Assembly: GCF_018449695.1 (NCBI RefSeq)
Contig: NZ_JAAVUY010000007.1
Coordinates: 62,001 to 126,000 of the forward strand
Source of the DNA: Bradyrhizobium sp. dw_411
GTDB taxonomy: Bacteria > Pseudomonadota > Alphaproteobacteria > Rhizobiales > Xanthobacteraceae
Reading direction: 5' to 3'
DNA length: 64,000 nucleotides
In this document: positions 7,746 to 16,386 of the stretch, one piece after another
How the letters are laid out: each line of letters starts with the position of its first letter
How positions within the stretch are numbered: the stretch's first letter is position 1
The notes under the pieces: generated by a model
The model's input: only the letters and a program-made list of their open reading frames with translations
Database searches by the model: none
Told to the model about the DNA's origin: nothing
Made by a program: the position numbers and the translations under genes

Positions 7746-9320
7746 CTATTTCATCAGCGCCTCGGCCTCGGCTCGAAATGCCTGGCGGGCGGCGTCGCGG
7801 AAATAGAACATGTGCCCGCCCGGATACACGATGAGCTTCACCCGCTCCGGCGACGCATAGGCCGGCAATTGGTCGAGCAGCATTTTTGAACCGAAATAGG
7901 GTGTGGCGAGATCGAACAGTCCGTGTCCGATCAGCAGTTTCAATTTCGGATCGAGCGCGAGGACCTGACGCAGATCGGAGATCGATTCGGCGGGGCTGAG
8001 GCCCCGGCCAAAATCCCAGGCGCGTTCAACCGAGCCATTAAGCAATCGATACGATCCGTCCGGCCGCCAATTGAGTTTGCGCATGGTGAGGTCAACCACC
8101 GCACTCGTCAGCGGCGCGACCAGGGGATCGCCCGAGGGATCGCCGAAGTGAGAGACGCTTGAATCCGGATTGGGATCGAAGCCCAATACCGAGGCGTCGT
8201 AGCGCCCGGTCACCTTGCCGTCTCGGCGATCGAACTCGCGGCGAAACTCAGAGACGTCGAAACGCCCGGCCAGCCTGCGGCTCACGGCCTGATCAATCCC
8301 CGTCAATGCCGCGACCTGGTCGGCAAGGCGCGTGGTGGCCGCGGCATCGGCCTCGCCCTTGACCAGATCGCTGAGGAAATCGCCGCGCGCATAGGTTTCG
8401 ACATCGGCCATATCGGCGCGGGTCACCGGGCCCTTGGCGACGCGGGCGACGGCGGCCATGCTGGGAAGGCTCGCGGCATATTTCAACGGGCTGGAGCCGC
8501 TGAAATCGCGAAAATCAAGCGCGGGAGAAATCAGGATCAGTCCCTTTATCCCGACGCCCTGCTCGGTCTGCAACTCGCGAACCATTTTCGGCACGCGAAT
8601 GCCGCCATAGCTTTCACCGACGATGAACTTCGGCGACAGCAATCGGTCAGACTTTTCCAGCCAGCGGCGAACCACGACCGAGAGCGCATTGACGTCGCCG
8701 TCGATCGAGTAAAAGCGCTTGCGCACATCATCATCTGTCGAGACGAAGCGGCTGTAGCCGGTGCCAACGGGATCGATGAAGACCAGATCGGTGAAATCGA
8801 GCCAGGTCTCGGCATTGGGCTGCAGGTCCGGCGCTGCCGACAAGATCGCCGCATCGGGATTGACCGGCAGCCGCCATGGCCCGGCCGCGCCGAGCTGCAA
8901 ATAGGCCGAAGCCGCGCCCGGTCCGCCATTGAGGAAAAAGGTCACGGGACGGCTGTTCGCCTCGGCGCCATCGAGCTGGTAGGCAGTATAGGCAATGTCG
9001 GCCTGCGGATCGCCACGCTCGTTAAAGAGATGGATCGATCCGGCGGTCGCGGTGAAAGCGAGCGTGCGGCCGGGAAGCGCGATGGTCTGCTTGGTGATCG
9101 AATCCGGCGGCAACCGGCGCGCATCGGCCGCGGATGGCGGCGAATCCTTGATTAAACCACGCACGGCTGGCGTGCCGGATTTCTGACCCGACGGCGCAGC
9201 CGCTGACGGCGCCTGAGACGGCGGCGGCGCATCCTGGGCGCGCGCGCCGGCAACGGCCGAGAATGCCAAAACTGCCAGAACCAGCCGCAGATGGCGCGGC
9301 GTGACGAAATCGACGGCCAT
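7746..9320 (-). CDS. Exported serine carboxypeptidase-like protein (S10 family)
   Basis: 524-aa alpha/beta-hydrolase of the S10 carboxypeptidase type, exported by a signal peptide (LRLVLAVLAFSAVAGARA). The ATG at 9320 follows CAGGGAGA. After a Pro/Ala/Ser-rich linker the domain shows the oxyanion strand FFLNGGPGAAS (129-138), the acyl-enzyme motif VGESYGG (Ser237), an Asp in LIGHGLFDLATPYFG and a His in YPGGHMFYFR near the C-terminus, so the triad is complete. It should cleave C-terminal residues from peptides in the periplasm; specificity cannot be read. It is transcribed divergently from nadK. Confidence 0.85.
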   Translation of the reverse strand: MAVDFVTPRHLRLVLAVLAFSAVAGARAQDAPPPSQAPSAAAPSGQKSGTPAVRGLIKDSPPSAADARRLPPDSITKQTIALPGRTLAFTATAGSIHLFNERGDPQADIAYTAYQLDGAEANSRPVTFFLNGGPGAASAYLQLGAAGPWRLPVNPDAAILSAAPDLQPNAETWLDFTDLVFIDPVGTGYSRFVSTDDDVRKRFYSIDGDVNALSVVVRRWLEKSDRLLSPKFIVGESYGGIRVPKMVRELQTEQGVGIKGLILISPALDFRDFSGSSPLKYAASLPSMAAVARVAKGPVTRADMADVETYARGDFLSDLVKGEADAAATTRLADQVAALTGIDQAVSRRLAGRFDVSEFRREFDRRDGKVTGRYDASVLGFDPNPDSSVSHFGDPSGDPLVAPLTSAVVDLTMRKLNWRPDGSYRLLNGSVERAWDFGRGLSPAESISDLRQVLALDPKLKLLIGHGLFDLATPYFGSKMLLDQLPAYASPERVKLIVYPGGHMFYFRDAARQAFRAEAEALMK

Positions 9321-9532
9321 GCCGTTGTTCTCCCTGCTGACCCCGACCAAACCGTAGCATCTGTAAACCTGCGAAAGCGGCATTTTCCGGCGCAAACCGG
9401 CGTTCCGGATCAAAACTGCGGCAGATCGGGATACATCAAGGGCGCCGGACAGCGATCTCGACAAGGACGGCCAAGGTCGTATACGACCTCAGCGCAGACC
9501 CGCGACATCAGTGCCCATGAGCCCGCGATCCC

Positions 9533-10312
9533 ATGACCAGCCTTCAGCGACATGACCGTATCGCCTTCGTCGCGAGTGCGAGTACGGAGGCCCAGCAGGC
9601 GCTGGCGCAACTGGTTGCGCTCTATGGCAATCACGATCCCGCCGATGCCGATATCGTGGTGGCGCTCGGCGGCGACGGACTGATGCTGCAAACGCTGCAC
9701 GAACACATGCATTCAGGCAAGCCGATCTACGGCATGCATCGCGGCACCGTCGGCTTTCTGATGAACGAGTTCGGTTCGCACGACCTGCACGCCCGTCTGG
9801 CGGCGGCCAAGGAATCGGTGATTCATCCGCTTTTGATGCGCGCCACCGACGTGCATGGCGTGGTGCATCTTCATCACGCCATCAATGAAGTCGCGCTGTT
9901 TCGCCAGACCTATCAGGCCGCGCGGTTGCGGATCCTGATCGATGAGCGCGAACGGATGGCGGAGCTGATTGCGGACGGCATCATGGTGGCCACGCCGGCG
10001 GGATCGACCGCCTATAATCTGTCGGCGCAGGGGCCGATCCTGCCGATCAATGCCGCCTTGTTGGCGCTGACGCCGATCAGTGCGTTCCGGCCGCGGCGCT
10101 GGCGCGGCGCCCTGCTCCCCAACACCGCCTTTGTCGTGCTTGAAGTGCTCGAGGGCGACAAGCGCCCGGTGGCGGCCGTGGCCGACCATGACGAGGTGCG
10201 CGATGTGCGCCGTGTCGAGGTGCTGTCGGACCGGACCATCTCGATGCGGATGCTGTTCGACCCCGGCCACAGCCTGGAAGAGCGGATTCTGAGCGAGCAA
10301 TTCGGGCACTGA
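9533..10312 (+). CDS. nadK: NAD kinase
   Basis: 259-aa cytoplasmic kinase that phosphorylates NAD to NADP. The hallmark GGDG (46-49, catalytic Asp48) follows DADIVVALG; the NE motif ([10 protein letters not shown]) and the substrate loop [14 protein letters not shown] are present, and the length fits the short bacterial form. It begins 213 bp from the divergent S10 peptidase gene and is followed, after a CtrA-like site, by the receiver/Hpt pair. There is no sign of truncation. Confidence 0.96.
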   Translation: MTSLQRHDRIAFVASASTEAQQALAQLVALYGNHDPADADIVVALGGDGLMLQTLHEHMHSGKPIYGMHRGTVGFLMNEFGSHDLHARLAAAKESVIHPLLMRATDVHGVVHLHHAINEVALFRQTYQAARLRILIDERERMAELIADGIMVATPAGSTAYNLSAQGPILPINAALLALTPISAFRPRRWRGALLPNTAFVVLEVLEGDKRPVAAVADHDEVRDVRRVEVLSDRTISMRMLFDPGHSLEERILSEQFGH

Positions 10313-10371
10313 GATTTCGGCCTGCCCGGCCTTCGCCTCACCTCGCGGAAAGCCTCCGTCTCCAGCCCTTC

Positions 10372-10408
10372 GCAACCATTCGTTAACCGGCCGCGGCATA
10401 TGGTTAAC
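10372..10408 (+). promoter_or_regulatory. CtrA-like sites upstream of the receiver gene
   Basis: GCAA-N7-TTAACC (10372-10388, two mismatches to TTAA-N7-TTAACC), then ATGGTTAAC (10400-10408), which is the reverse complement of the CtrA half-site TTAACCAT. They lie 45-80 bp before the receiver ATG. A TATACC possible -10 follows at about 10416. Confidence 0.5.
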
Positions 10409-10451
10409 GTCGGGTATACCGTCCGTGCCGGCATGCCCTTAGGGCCTGGCC

Positions 10452-10997
10452 ATGTTTCGCATCGACTTCAACAAGCTGCGATTTCTTGTCTGCGACGACA
10501 ATCCGCACATGCGCCGCATTCTGCGCACGCTGCTGCATTCGTTCGGCGCACGCGAGGTCTATGAATCCGAAGACGGCGCGACCGCGCTCGAAATGTACAG
10601 CCATTACGTTCCCGACATCGTCATCACCGACTGGTCGATGCCGATTTTCGACGGGCTCGAACTGGCGCAGATGATCCGGCAGCCGGAATCGAAGGGCAAT
10701 CCCTTCGCGCCCATCATCATGTTGACGGGCCACTCCGAGAAGCGGCGCGTGACGGTGGCGCGCGACGCCGGCGTGACCGAATTTCTGGCCAAGCCGATTT
10801 CAGCCAAGGGGCTTTATCAGCGCATTCTCAACGTCGTCGCCAATCCCCGCCCCTTCATCAAGACCAAGACCTATTTCGGCCCGGACCGCCGGCGCAATAC
10901 CACCACTGCCTATATCGGCCCCGAACGCCGCGTCGGCGGCGAGGTGGAAGTGCTGCAGCAGCCATCGCTGCTCGACAAGGCGCGGACCCCGGTCTAG
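10452..10997 (+). CDS. CheY-like response-regulator receiver protein with GPDRR tail
   Basis: 181 aa: a receiver domain (1-130) plus a 50-residue tail. Acidic pocket CDD (Asp15/16), phospho-acceptor Asp60 (IVITDWSMP), Thr92 (IMLTGHSE) and Lys114 (FLAKPIS) are all intact, so it can be phosphorylated. There is no DNA-binding or enzymatic output domain; the tail instead carries two related motifs, FGPDRRR (142-148) and IGPERRV (155-161). It is followed 24 bp later by an Hpt protein, so phosphate exchange between the two is the natural inference. The tandem CtrA-like sites upstream suggest cell-cycle or motility control. Confidence 0.88.
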   Translation: MFRIDFNKLRFLVCDDNPHMRRILRTLLHSFGAREVYESEDGATALEMYSHYVPDIVITDWSMPIFDGLELAQMIRQPESKGNPFAPIIMLTGHSEKRRVTVARDAGVTEFLAKPISAKGLYQRILNVVANPRPFIKTKTYFGPDRRRNTTTAYIGPERRVGGEVEVLQQPSLLDKARTPV

Positions 10998-11021
10998 CGC
11001 ACCGCGCCAAAGGAAACTGTC

Positions 11022-11600
11022 ATGGCGAAACAAAAGTCTTCATCGCTGCAGGTCAGGGCTTACGCCGACCATCACGTCATCACGCAACCCAATCCGCTGC
11101 GGAGCGTGCTGCGACGCGTTGCCGAAAAGGACCTCGACGACCCCGTCGCGCGTGCCGAAAAAGCTCTCGCCGGCCTGTCGGGCGAATTCAAGAACTGGAT
11201 GGAAACCGAAACCGGCCGGCTCGCGGCCGCCCATGCCGCCATTCTCAAGGACGGCTTCACCAAGGCCTCGCGCGAAGAACTGTTTCGCGCCGCCCATGAC
11301 ATCAAGGGCGACGCCGCCACCTTCGGTTTTCCGTCGGCCGCCGCCACCGCCGAGAGCCTGTGCCGCATCATCGAGCACGCGCCAGATTTGGCCAAGGTGC
11401 CGTCCAACCTGATCGCGCACCACATCAACGCCATCCAGGCCATCGTGCATGAACGCACCAAGCTCGATACCGCCAGCACGGCAAGCGAGTTGAGCCGGCG
11501 GCTGCGCGGGGTCGCCGACGAATATCTGGCACACGCCAATCGCGACCGGCCCGATCACCTCGAAGCGATCCTCTCGCCGAGCATTGCGCCGGCGGATTGA
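11022..11600 (+). CDS. Hpt (histidine phosphotransfer) domain protein
   Basis: 192-aa soluble helical protein with an Hpt core around residues 60-170. The phosphorylatable histidine is His92 in RAAHDIKGDAATFG, the classical HxxKG motif. It contains no kinase or receiver domain, so it should shuttle phosphoryl groups between a hybrid kinase and a receiver, most simply the receiver encoded 24 bp upstream in the same operon. A DUF2336 gene converges from the other side across a family C repeat. The N-terminal 60 residues are Lys/Ser rich with no recognised motif. Confidence 0.88.
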   Translation: MAKQKSSSLQVRAYADHHVITQPNPLRSVLRRVAEKDLDDPVARAEKALAGLSGEFKNWMETETGRLAAAHAAILKDGFTKASREELFRAAHDIKGDAATFGFPSAAATAESLCRIIEHAPDLAKVPSNLIAHHINAIQAIVHERTKLDTASTASELSRRLRGVADEYLAHANRDRPDHLEAILSPSIAPAD

Positions 11601-11618
11601 TCCTGCGAACAACGGCAA

Positions 11619-11713
11619 CGTAGGGGGGCAAAGGCGCTCTTGCGCCGTGCCCACCATTTTAAACCGATGTTGGTCTGACGATGGTGGGCACGCTTCGCTT
11701 TGCCCACCCTACG
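11619..11713. repeat. Dispersed palindromic repeat, family C
   Basis: Begins CGTAGGGGGGCAAAGGCGC and ends GCTTTGCCCACCCTACG, with inner arms GTGCCCACCAT and ATGGTGGGCAC. The whole 95 bp folds as one long hairpin between two convergent genes. From memory this GTGCCCACC-type element is common between Bradyrhizobium genes; it may act as a bidirectional terminator. Confidence 0.7.
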
Positions 11714-11731
11714 ACGGTTGATGGAGCGTAC

Positions 11732-12907
11732 TTAAGCCGCGATCAAGCCGTGCTCGATCGGCGCGATCGCCTCATCGGCCATCAGCTCGTCGCAGAACAT
11801 GCGGGCTTCTTCGCGGGCCGACTCGGTTGCAAAGCGCCGCAGCAGGATCAACAGCGGTTCGGCGGCCTGCCGGTCGGTTTCGCAATAGGTCAGCACGCGT
11901 TCGACCATCCGGCGGCGCAGCCGTGTCGCGCCTGCGTCGGTATCGACAAAGCCGGTTTCGTGGCTGACTTCGAGCGCCATCTGGAACGCCGCGAAGGTCG
12001 ATTCCGGCAACCCGGCGCGCCGCAGCAGCGCGTGCAGGCTGGCGGTGCCGCGATCATGCAGCAGCGCGGAGACCCGCGCCCGCGGCAGACCGGACAGCTC
12101 CGCCAGGGAAGCATCGAACAATTCGAGATTGCCCGACAACAGCGCACGCAGGATCAATCCAGCCGTGAGCTGGCCGGTGGCGCGCAGGTGCCGAACCAGG
12201 CCACCCATGTCGTCGCCGCGCGAGGCCGCCGCGATATTCACCGTGGAACGATCGCGCGCCTCTATCGTCACCCGCTCCGCACGGTCGGCGCTGAGCCAGT
12301 TGCGGGCGACCACGAACTGCGCCAGCGTATCGGATAATTTCGCGACCAGCGCGGCCCGCGTTGCGGCCGGCAGGCCGTCGAGCACCAGCATCGATTCCCG
12401 GATCGCGGCGAGATGGCCGTGACGCTCGACGATGCGATCCCAGGAGAATGGCGCCAGCTCCGCATAGGCGTTTTCAATCAGCTCGAGTGCCGCGGCCGGC
12501 GTGCCGACTTCGGCGATCGCGGCGGATACGGAAGCCGGCAAATGGATGCGGCGGGCGATCGCGCATTGGGTTTCACCATTGCCGGTCGCGACGAGGTCGA
12601 CGAGATCGGTGTCGATCAGAAGCGGCGAGTGTTCGAGGACCGGAAGCGCCACGGATGGCTGATCGACCGACAGCGCCTGCACGATCGCGGCGGGCGCCTG
12701 CGAGCTTCGCGCAAACACTTCGGCCATGGCCTGGCGCACCAGCGGCGAGGCATCGTCGAGCAGCATCAACAGCGCGCCTTCGGCGGCGCCACGGTCTTCC
12801 GGGGTGAGATCCGAAACCAGCCAGGCTCGCGCCAATGACCGCGTCGCCTCTGCCCGTTCGCCCGCCGGAGCGGTACGAATCCAACTAATGAACTGCCGAA
12901 CGATCAT
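11732..12907 (-). CDS. DUF2336 domain-containing protein
   Basis: 391-aa helical protein matching my memory of DUF2336, an alphaproteobacterial family made of HEAT-like helical repeats and lacking an enzymatic motif. Repeat-like segments include TPEDRGAAEGALLMLLDDASPLVRQ cut by acidic helices, then LPVLEHSPLLIDTDLVDLV and LRRAGLPESTFAAFQMALEV. There is no signal peptide. Such proteins are often encoded near motility or cell-cycle genes, and here it sits opposite the receiver/Hpt operon with a one-mismatch CtrA-like box about 75 bp upstream. Its biochemical role is unknown. Confidence 0.8.
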   Translation of the reverse strand: MIVRQFISWIRTAPAGERAEATRSLARAWLVSDLTPEDRGAAEGALLMLLDDASPLVRQAMAEVFARSSQAPAAIVQALSVDQPSVALPVLEHSPLLIDTDLVDLVATGNGETQCAIARRIHLPASVSAAIAEVGTPAAALELIENAYAELAPFSWDRIVERHGHLAAIRESMLVLDGLPAATRAALVAKLSDTLAQFVVARNWLSADRAERVTIEARDRSTVNIAAASRGDDMGGLVRHLRATGQLTAGLILRALLSGNLELFDASLAELSGLPRARVSALLHDRGTASLHALLRRAGLPESTFAAFQMALEVSHETGFVDTDAGATRLRRRMVERVLTYCETDRQAAEPLLILLRRFATESAREEARMFCDELMADEAIAPIEHGLIAA

Positions 12908-12981
12908 GGTCCTGCCGGCCTACGCAACTTGAAACGACACCGTGACGCGGTGCCACTGTCATAGAAAATAAACCACGACGC

Positions 12982-12996
12982 TTAACAAAGCGTTCA
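12982..12996 (-). promoter_or_regulatory. CtrA-like box (one mismatch) upstream of the DUF2336 gene
   Basis: TTAA-CAAAGCG-TTCA on the plus strand, i.e. TGAA-N7-TTAA read toward the DUF2336 gene; centred about 80 bp upstream of its start. Confidence 0.45.
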
Positions 12997-13077
12997 CTAT
13001 AAACGACTGGTTTTATTGACGTTTTGTTAAGGGCTGCAGCGCGGCGGCAGATTGCGAAATTCAGCGGAGGCGGATTA

Positions 13078-14160
13078 TCAGCCGCTGAACGTGCCGTTGC
13101 GATCGCTGAAGAGATCGAGCCCTTGCGAGGTTCTCGCCGCTGAATACGGCACCGATGATGCGGTCGCGGTAGCGACCGGGCTTGTCGCCGCAACCGGAAT
13201 TGCAGAAGCAACCTGAGTTGTTGCAGCGACCGGAGTTGAAGGCGTTGGCATGTCCGACGTCAGCGAACCGGAATTGCCCCACAATTTCCGAACCGTCGAA
13301 GAGACCGGCTGAAACAGCGATCGGAAAGTCGGATCGGCTGGCGCAGTGTCCGAAGTGGACGCAGAAGCGACCGTGATCGGCGCTGCTGCGCGGGTATCCG
13401 GAAAACTCTGCAGGAAACTTGCATTCTCGTACGGCGCGGTCTGCGCCGCGCTGGCGACGGCCGTGGTCGTAGGCGCGCCGCCCACCGCCGCCATCGCGCT
13501 GCGCGACGCCTGAGAGTTGGCCGCGGCGGTGTAACGCGATGTCAGCACCGAATAGACTTCAGAGACACTGCGCGCGCCCCCGCTGCTATCGTAGAAGATC
13601 GAACGGTTGGCCGCGGCGGCGTTGGGAAACAACTGCGCGCCGGAGGCTTTTGGGTTGTCCTCGGCATTGCTGATCAGCCTGGCCGCGCCACCTACTCCCA
13701 TGAAGTGCGCCATATAGAGTTCGGCATCGGTCGGGCGGCGGCCGATCTTGCCGGTGAGATTGAAACTGTTGGATTGGGTCAGGATGCCAGCCATCGCCGA
13801 AGCCACAACAGGATCGTCGCGCAGCTTCATGATCGCCGAGCGCGCGGTGGGATCGCTGACCGAATAGCTGCCGGCGGAGGATTTGGAGATCGCATCGGCA
13901 TATTGGCCGTAGCCGAGCGCGGCGCCGGCTTCCTTCACGGTGCCGAGCCAGGTCTGGTCGATGAATTGATAAAGCCCGTGCGCCGACGAGGTCGAGGCGC
14001 CCGCGGCCGGATTGAAGTCCGATTCCATCTTCGCGGTGGCAACCAGATATTCGAAGCTGGCGCCGGTGGTGCCTGCGGCCTGCTTGATTGCGCCGGCAAC
14101 CCGCAGGCGCGATGGGTCGACACCTGCCGTGGCGGTGGCGTTTGATGTGTCGGCCGACAT
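13078..14160 (-). CDS. Lytic transglycosylase domain protein
   Basis: About 360 aa from the ATG at 14160 (MSADTSNATATAG). Residues 15-190 form a transglycosylase SLT-like domain: AAGTTGASFEYLVATAKMES with the catalytic-type Glu, then FNPAAGASTSSAHGLYQFIDQTWL, the usual GLYQF/TW block. Such enzymes cleave peptidoglycan glycan strands. The C-terminal 170 residues are a long Ala/Ser/Thr/Val-rich, probably disordered tail. There is no classical signal peptide, so it may be exported by another route, for example during flagellar assembly. A perfect CtrA-type box lies 94 bp upstream, which fits cell-cycle control. Confidence 0.82.
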   Translation of the reverse strand: MSADTSNATATAGVDPSRLRVAGAIKQAAGTTGASFEYLVATAKMESDFNPAAGASTSSAHGLYQFIDQTWLGTVKEAGAALGYGQYADAISKSSAGSYSVSDPTARSAIMKLRDDPVVASAMAGILTQSNSFNLTGKIGRRPTDAELYMAHFMGVGGAARLISNAEDNPKASGAQLFPNAAAANRSIFYDSSGGARSVSEVYSVLTSRYTAAANSQASRSAMAAVGGAPTTTAVASAAQTAPYENASFLQSFPDTRAAAPITVASASTSDTAPADPTFRSLFQPVSSTVRKLWGNSGSLTSDMPTPSTPVAATTQVASAIPVAATSPVATATASSVPYSAARTSQGLDLFSDRNGTFSG

Positions 14161-14249
14161 GCTTTGGTCTCCGCTCCCCGCGAAACGACCCACTCGGCCT
14201 GATCGAAAGCTCCCACTGACGCCCAGGCCACGATCACAGTGGCGCGATT

Positions 14250-14268
14250 ATGGTTAATGCGGGGTTAA
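14250..14268 (-). promoter_or_regulatory. CtrA-type box upstream of the lytic transglycosylase
   Basis: Read on the minus strand this is TTAA-CCCCGCA-TTAACCAT: an exact TTAA-N7-TTAA with the full TTAACCAT half-site. It points at the transglycosylase start 90-108 bp downstream. Confidence 0.7.
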
Positions 14269-14291
14269 GGGAGCTCGACCCTCCCCACTGT

Positions 14292-14334
14292 CGTCATTCC
14301 GGGGCGCGCGTCTTCGCGCGAACCCGGAATGACG
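14292..14334. repeat. Dispersed palindromic repeat, family B, copy 1
   Basis: CGTCATTCCGGGG and its partner CCCGGAATGACG enclose an inner GCGCG hairpin. Lies between the transglycosylase gene and the end of hisI. Copy 2 is at 16265-16359. Confidence 0.75.
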
Positions 14335-14338
14335 GAAA

Positions 14339-14767
14339 TCACTCCCGATAAACCGCCTTGGGATCGAACACCTTGTCCGCATCCACAAACGACAGCTTCG
14401 CCCCGCCTTCGCCGGTTTCGACCTTGCGATAAAAACAAGAACGGCGTCCGGTGTGACACGCGGCGCCTGACTGTTCGACCCGAATCCAGACCGCATCCTG
14501 ATCGCAATCCATCCGCAACTCGATCACGCGCTGGGTATGGCCTGACGTCTCGCCCTTTCGCCACAGCGCCTTTCGCGAGCGGCTGTAGTACCAGGCTTCG
14601 CCGCTGGCAATGGTCTTGCGCAGCGCCTCGTCGTTCATATGCGCGACCATCAGCACATCGCCGCTCGCGGCATCGGTCGCGACGCAGGTCACCAGACCCG
14701 ACGCGTCGAATTTGGGCTGGAACGCCAGCCCTTCTTCGAGGTCGTGATTATGTGCGGATGCAGACAC
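14339..14767 (-). CDS. hisI: Phosphoribosyl-AMP cyclohydrolase
   Basis: 142-aa enzyme of histidine biosynthesis that opens the purine ring of phosphoribosyl-AMP. The metal motif [11 protein letters not shown], the conserved [17 protein letters not shown] with its two zinc-ligand cysteines, and the WRKGETSGH substrate loop are all present; the length is right for the monofunctional form (no HisE domain fused). It lies downstream of folE on the same strand, separated by repeat A copy 2, whose hairpin could reduce read-through between them. Confidence 0.96.
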   Translation of the reverse strand: MSASAHNHDLEEGLAFQPKFDASGLVTCVATDAASGDVLMVAHMNDEALRKTIASGEAWYYSRSRKALWRKGETSGHTQRVIELRMDCDQDAVWIRVEQSGAACHTGRRSCFYRKVETGEGGAKLSFVDADKVFDPKAVYRE

Positions 14768-14798
14768 GGCAGTCCTCGCAAATTCGAAAACGAGGACT

Positions 14799-14897
14799 AG
14801 AGCCCGGTTCTGATTGAATCAGAACCGGGCTCTAATCTCATGTTTTGACGCGTTTTCTTCACGCGAACCGGTATCCACTTCGCTCGAAAACGCTTTA
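14799..14897. repeat. Dispersed repeat family A, copy 2, with 35-bp palindrome
   Basis: A perfect inverted repeat with 17-bp arms (14799-14815 and 14817-14833, centre G14816), starting AGAGCCCGGTTCTGATT, is followed by TTGACGCGTTTTCTTCACGC and GAACCGGTATCCACTTCGCT. The element fills the folE-hisI gap and its last bases (TTA at 14895) supply the folE stop codon. Confidence 0.85.
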
Positions 14898-15578
14898 GCG
14901 CTGCGGCCCTCGCAACATGGACAGGAAACGCGACTGTTCCGCCGGATTGTCGCGGAACATGCCGGTGAAGCGGCTGGTGAACGTCGACGCACCGTGCTTG
15001 GCGACGCCGCGAACCGACATGCAGGTATGCTCCGCCTCGATCATCACGGCAACGCCGCGGGGCTTGAGAACCTCATCGATCGCGGCTGCGATCTGCGCGG
15101 TCAGATGCTCCTGGGTCTGCAGGCGGCGCGCGAAGATATCGGTGAGGCGCGCCAGCTTGGACAATCCTACCACCCGCTCGACCGGCGTATAGGCGATATG
15201 CGCCTTGCCGTAGAACGGCATCATGTGATGCTCGCATTGCGAGGTGAATTCGATGTCTCGAATGAGCACGAAATCGTCGTAGCCCGCGGTCTCGCCGAAA
15301 GTACGATTCAGCACTTCCGCCGGGCATTGATGGTAGCCCTGGTACAATTCGTCGAACGCTTCGACCACCCGGCGCGGCGTATCCACCAGACCCTCGCGGG
15401 CCGGGTTCTCGCCGATATAGCCGAGCAGGACCAGAACGGCCTGTTCGGCTTCGGCGCGCGACGGACGCGGCTGGTCGGCGCGAACCGCGGCGGCCATGAA
15501 TTCGGCAGGATCGAGTTCGGCCGGCCGGGTTTCCAGCGGCTTCGCATCAGGGCGGATGGCTTTGATCAAGGCGTCCAT
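14895..15578 (-). CDS. folE: GTP cyclohydrolase I
   Basis: 227-aa FolE, the first enzyme of folate (tetrahydropterin) synthesis, converting GTP to dihydroneopterin triphosphate. Present are the entry motif [16 protein letters not shown], the zinc-binding [16 protein letters not shown], and the C-terminal [16 protein letters not shown] with the third zinc Cys. The ATG at 15578 was chosen because upstream codons lack homology-like character and run into the promoter region shared with the divergent scaffold gene. The stop codon falls inside repeat A. Confidence 0.96.
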   Translation of the reverse strand: MDALIKAIRPDAKPLETRPAELDPAEFMAAAVRADQPRPSRAEAEQAVLVLLGYIGENPAREGLVDTPRRVVEAFDELYQGYHQCPAEVLNRTFGETAGYDDFVLIRDIEFTSQCEHHMMPFYGKAHIAYTPVERVVGLSKLARLTDIFARRLQTQEHLTAQIAAAIDEVLKPRGVAVMIEAEHTCMSVRGVAKHGASTFTSRFTGMFRDNPAEQSRFLSMLRGPQR

Positions 15579-15800
15579 GTCAACTCCGTTCGACCGGTCA
15601 ATATGTGAGACCGGAGTGTCACCGGCAGACGGGGCGGCACGCCGCCAGACGCCTGAGTCCGAATATTCCAAATCGTGACGGCTGAACTGCCCGGCCCGCA
15701 AATCGGCCGGGCTGTATTTCCGCCGTCGCCGACCATATATAGGACCGACGGCCACGGTCGCCAAGGGCGTTCGGACCGGCAAGCCCGAGACCCCAATCCC

Positions 15801-16256
15801 ATGCTGAACGACATTTACAACAAGCGGATCATCGAACTGGCCGGCAATATCCCCCGGCTTGGGCGACTGCCCGCGCCCGACGCCAGCGCCACGGCGCATT
15901 CCAAGCTGTGCGGCTCGACCGTCAAGATCGACCTCAAAATGGACGGGCCCGTCGTCACCGACTTCGCCCATGACGTGAAGGCCTGCGCGCTGGGCCAGGC
16001 CTCGTCCTCCATCATGGCCAGCCATGTCGTCGGCTCGACGGCGGACGAGTTGCGCGAACTGCGTGAGACCGTACGCAAGATGCTGAAGGAAAACGGCAGC
16101 CCGCCGCAGGGCAAATGGGCCGATATCGCCCTGCTCGAACCGGTACGCGACTACAAGGCGCGACACGCCTCGACCCTGCTGACCTTCGATGCCGTGGTCG
16201 ATGCGATTGGCCAGATCGAAGCGAAGAGCACGCAGCCGGCTTCGGCGCAGGGGTGA
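15801..16256 (+). CDS. IscU/NifU-type iron-sulfur scaffold protein, atypical third ligand
   Basis: 151-aa protein with the NifU N-terminal (IscU-like) fold. Two of the three cluster cysteines are clear: Cys37 in [12 protein letters not shown] and Cys62 in [13 protein letters not shown]. Where IscU/SufU has the third Cys, this protein reads [12 protein letters not shown] (Arg121-His-Ala-Ser124), so that Cys is absent. It may assemble a cluster differently or act as an accessory scaffold. The ATG at 15801 is preferred; an earlier in-frame start adds 42 residues unlike the family. Divergent from folE, which uses the same intergenic region. Confidence 0.85.
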   Translation: MLNDIYNKRIIELAGNIPRLGRLPAPDASATAHSKLCGSTVKIDLKMDGPVVTDFAHDVKACALGQASSSIMASHVVGSTADELRELRETVRKMLKENGSPPQGKWADIALLEPVRDYKARHASTLLTFDAVVDAIGQIEAKSTQPASAQG

Positions 16257-16264
16257 AGAACTTC

Positions 16265-16359
16265 CGTCATTCCGGGGCGTGCGCAGCACGAACCCGGAAT
16301 CTCGAGCGAACAACCTCTAGATTCCGGGTTCGCTCGCTTTGCTCGCGCCCCGGAATGAC
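16265..16359. repeat. Dispersed palindromic repeat, family B, copy 2
   Basis: Outer arms CGTCATTCCGGGGCG and GCGCCCCGGAATGAC, inner arms GAACCCGGAATCTCGAGCGA and its complement region GATTCCGGGTTCGCTCG. This 95-bp compound version of copy 1 sits at the end of the scaffold gene, before a convergent gene. Confidence 0.75.
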
Positions 16360-16386
16360 AACAAAACGAATTGGATCTACCGCCGC

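Noticed and set aside
14814..15608. 264-codon plus-strand frame beginning [14 protein letters not shown]
   Set aside because: Its start is created by repeat A, and the rest is antisense to folE. A similar start appears at 60155 for the same reason.
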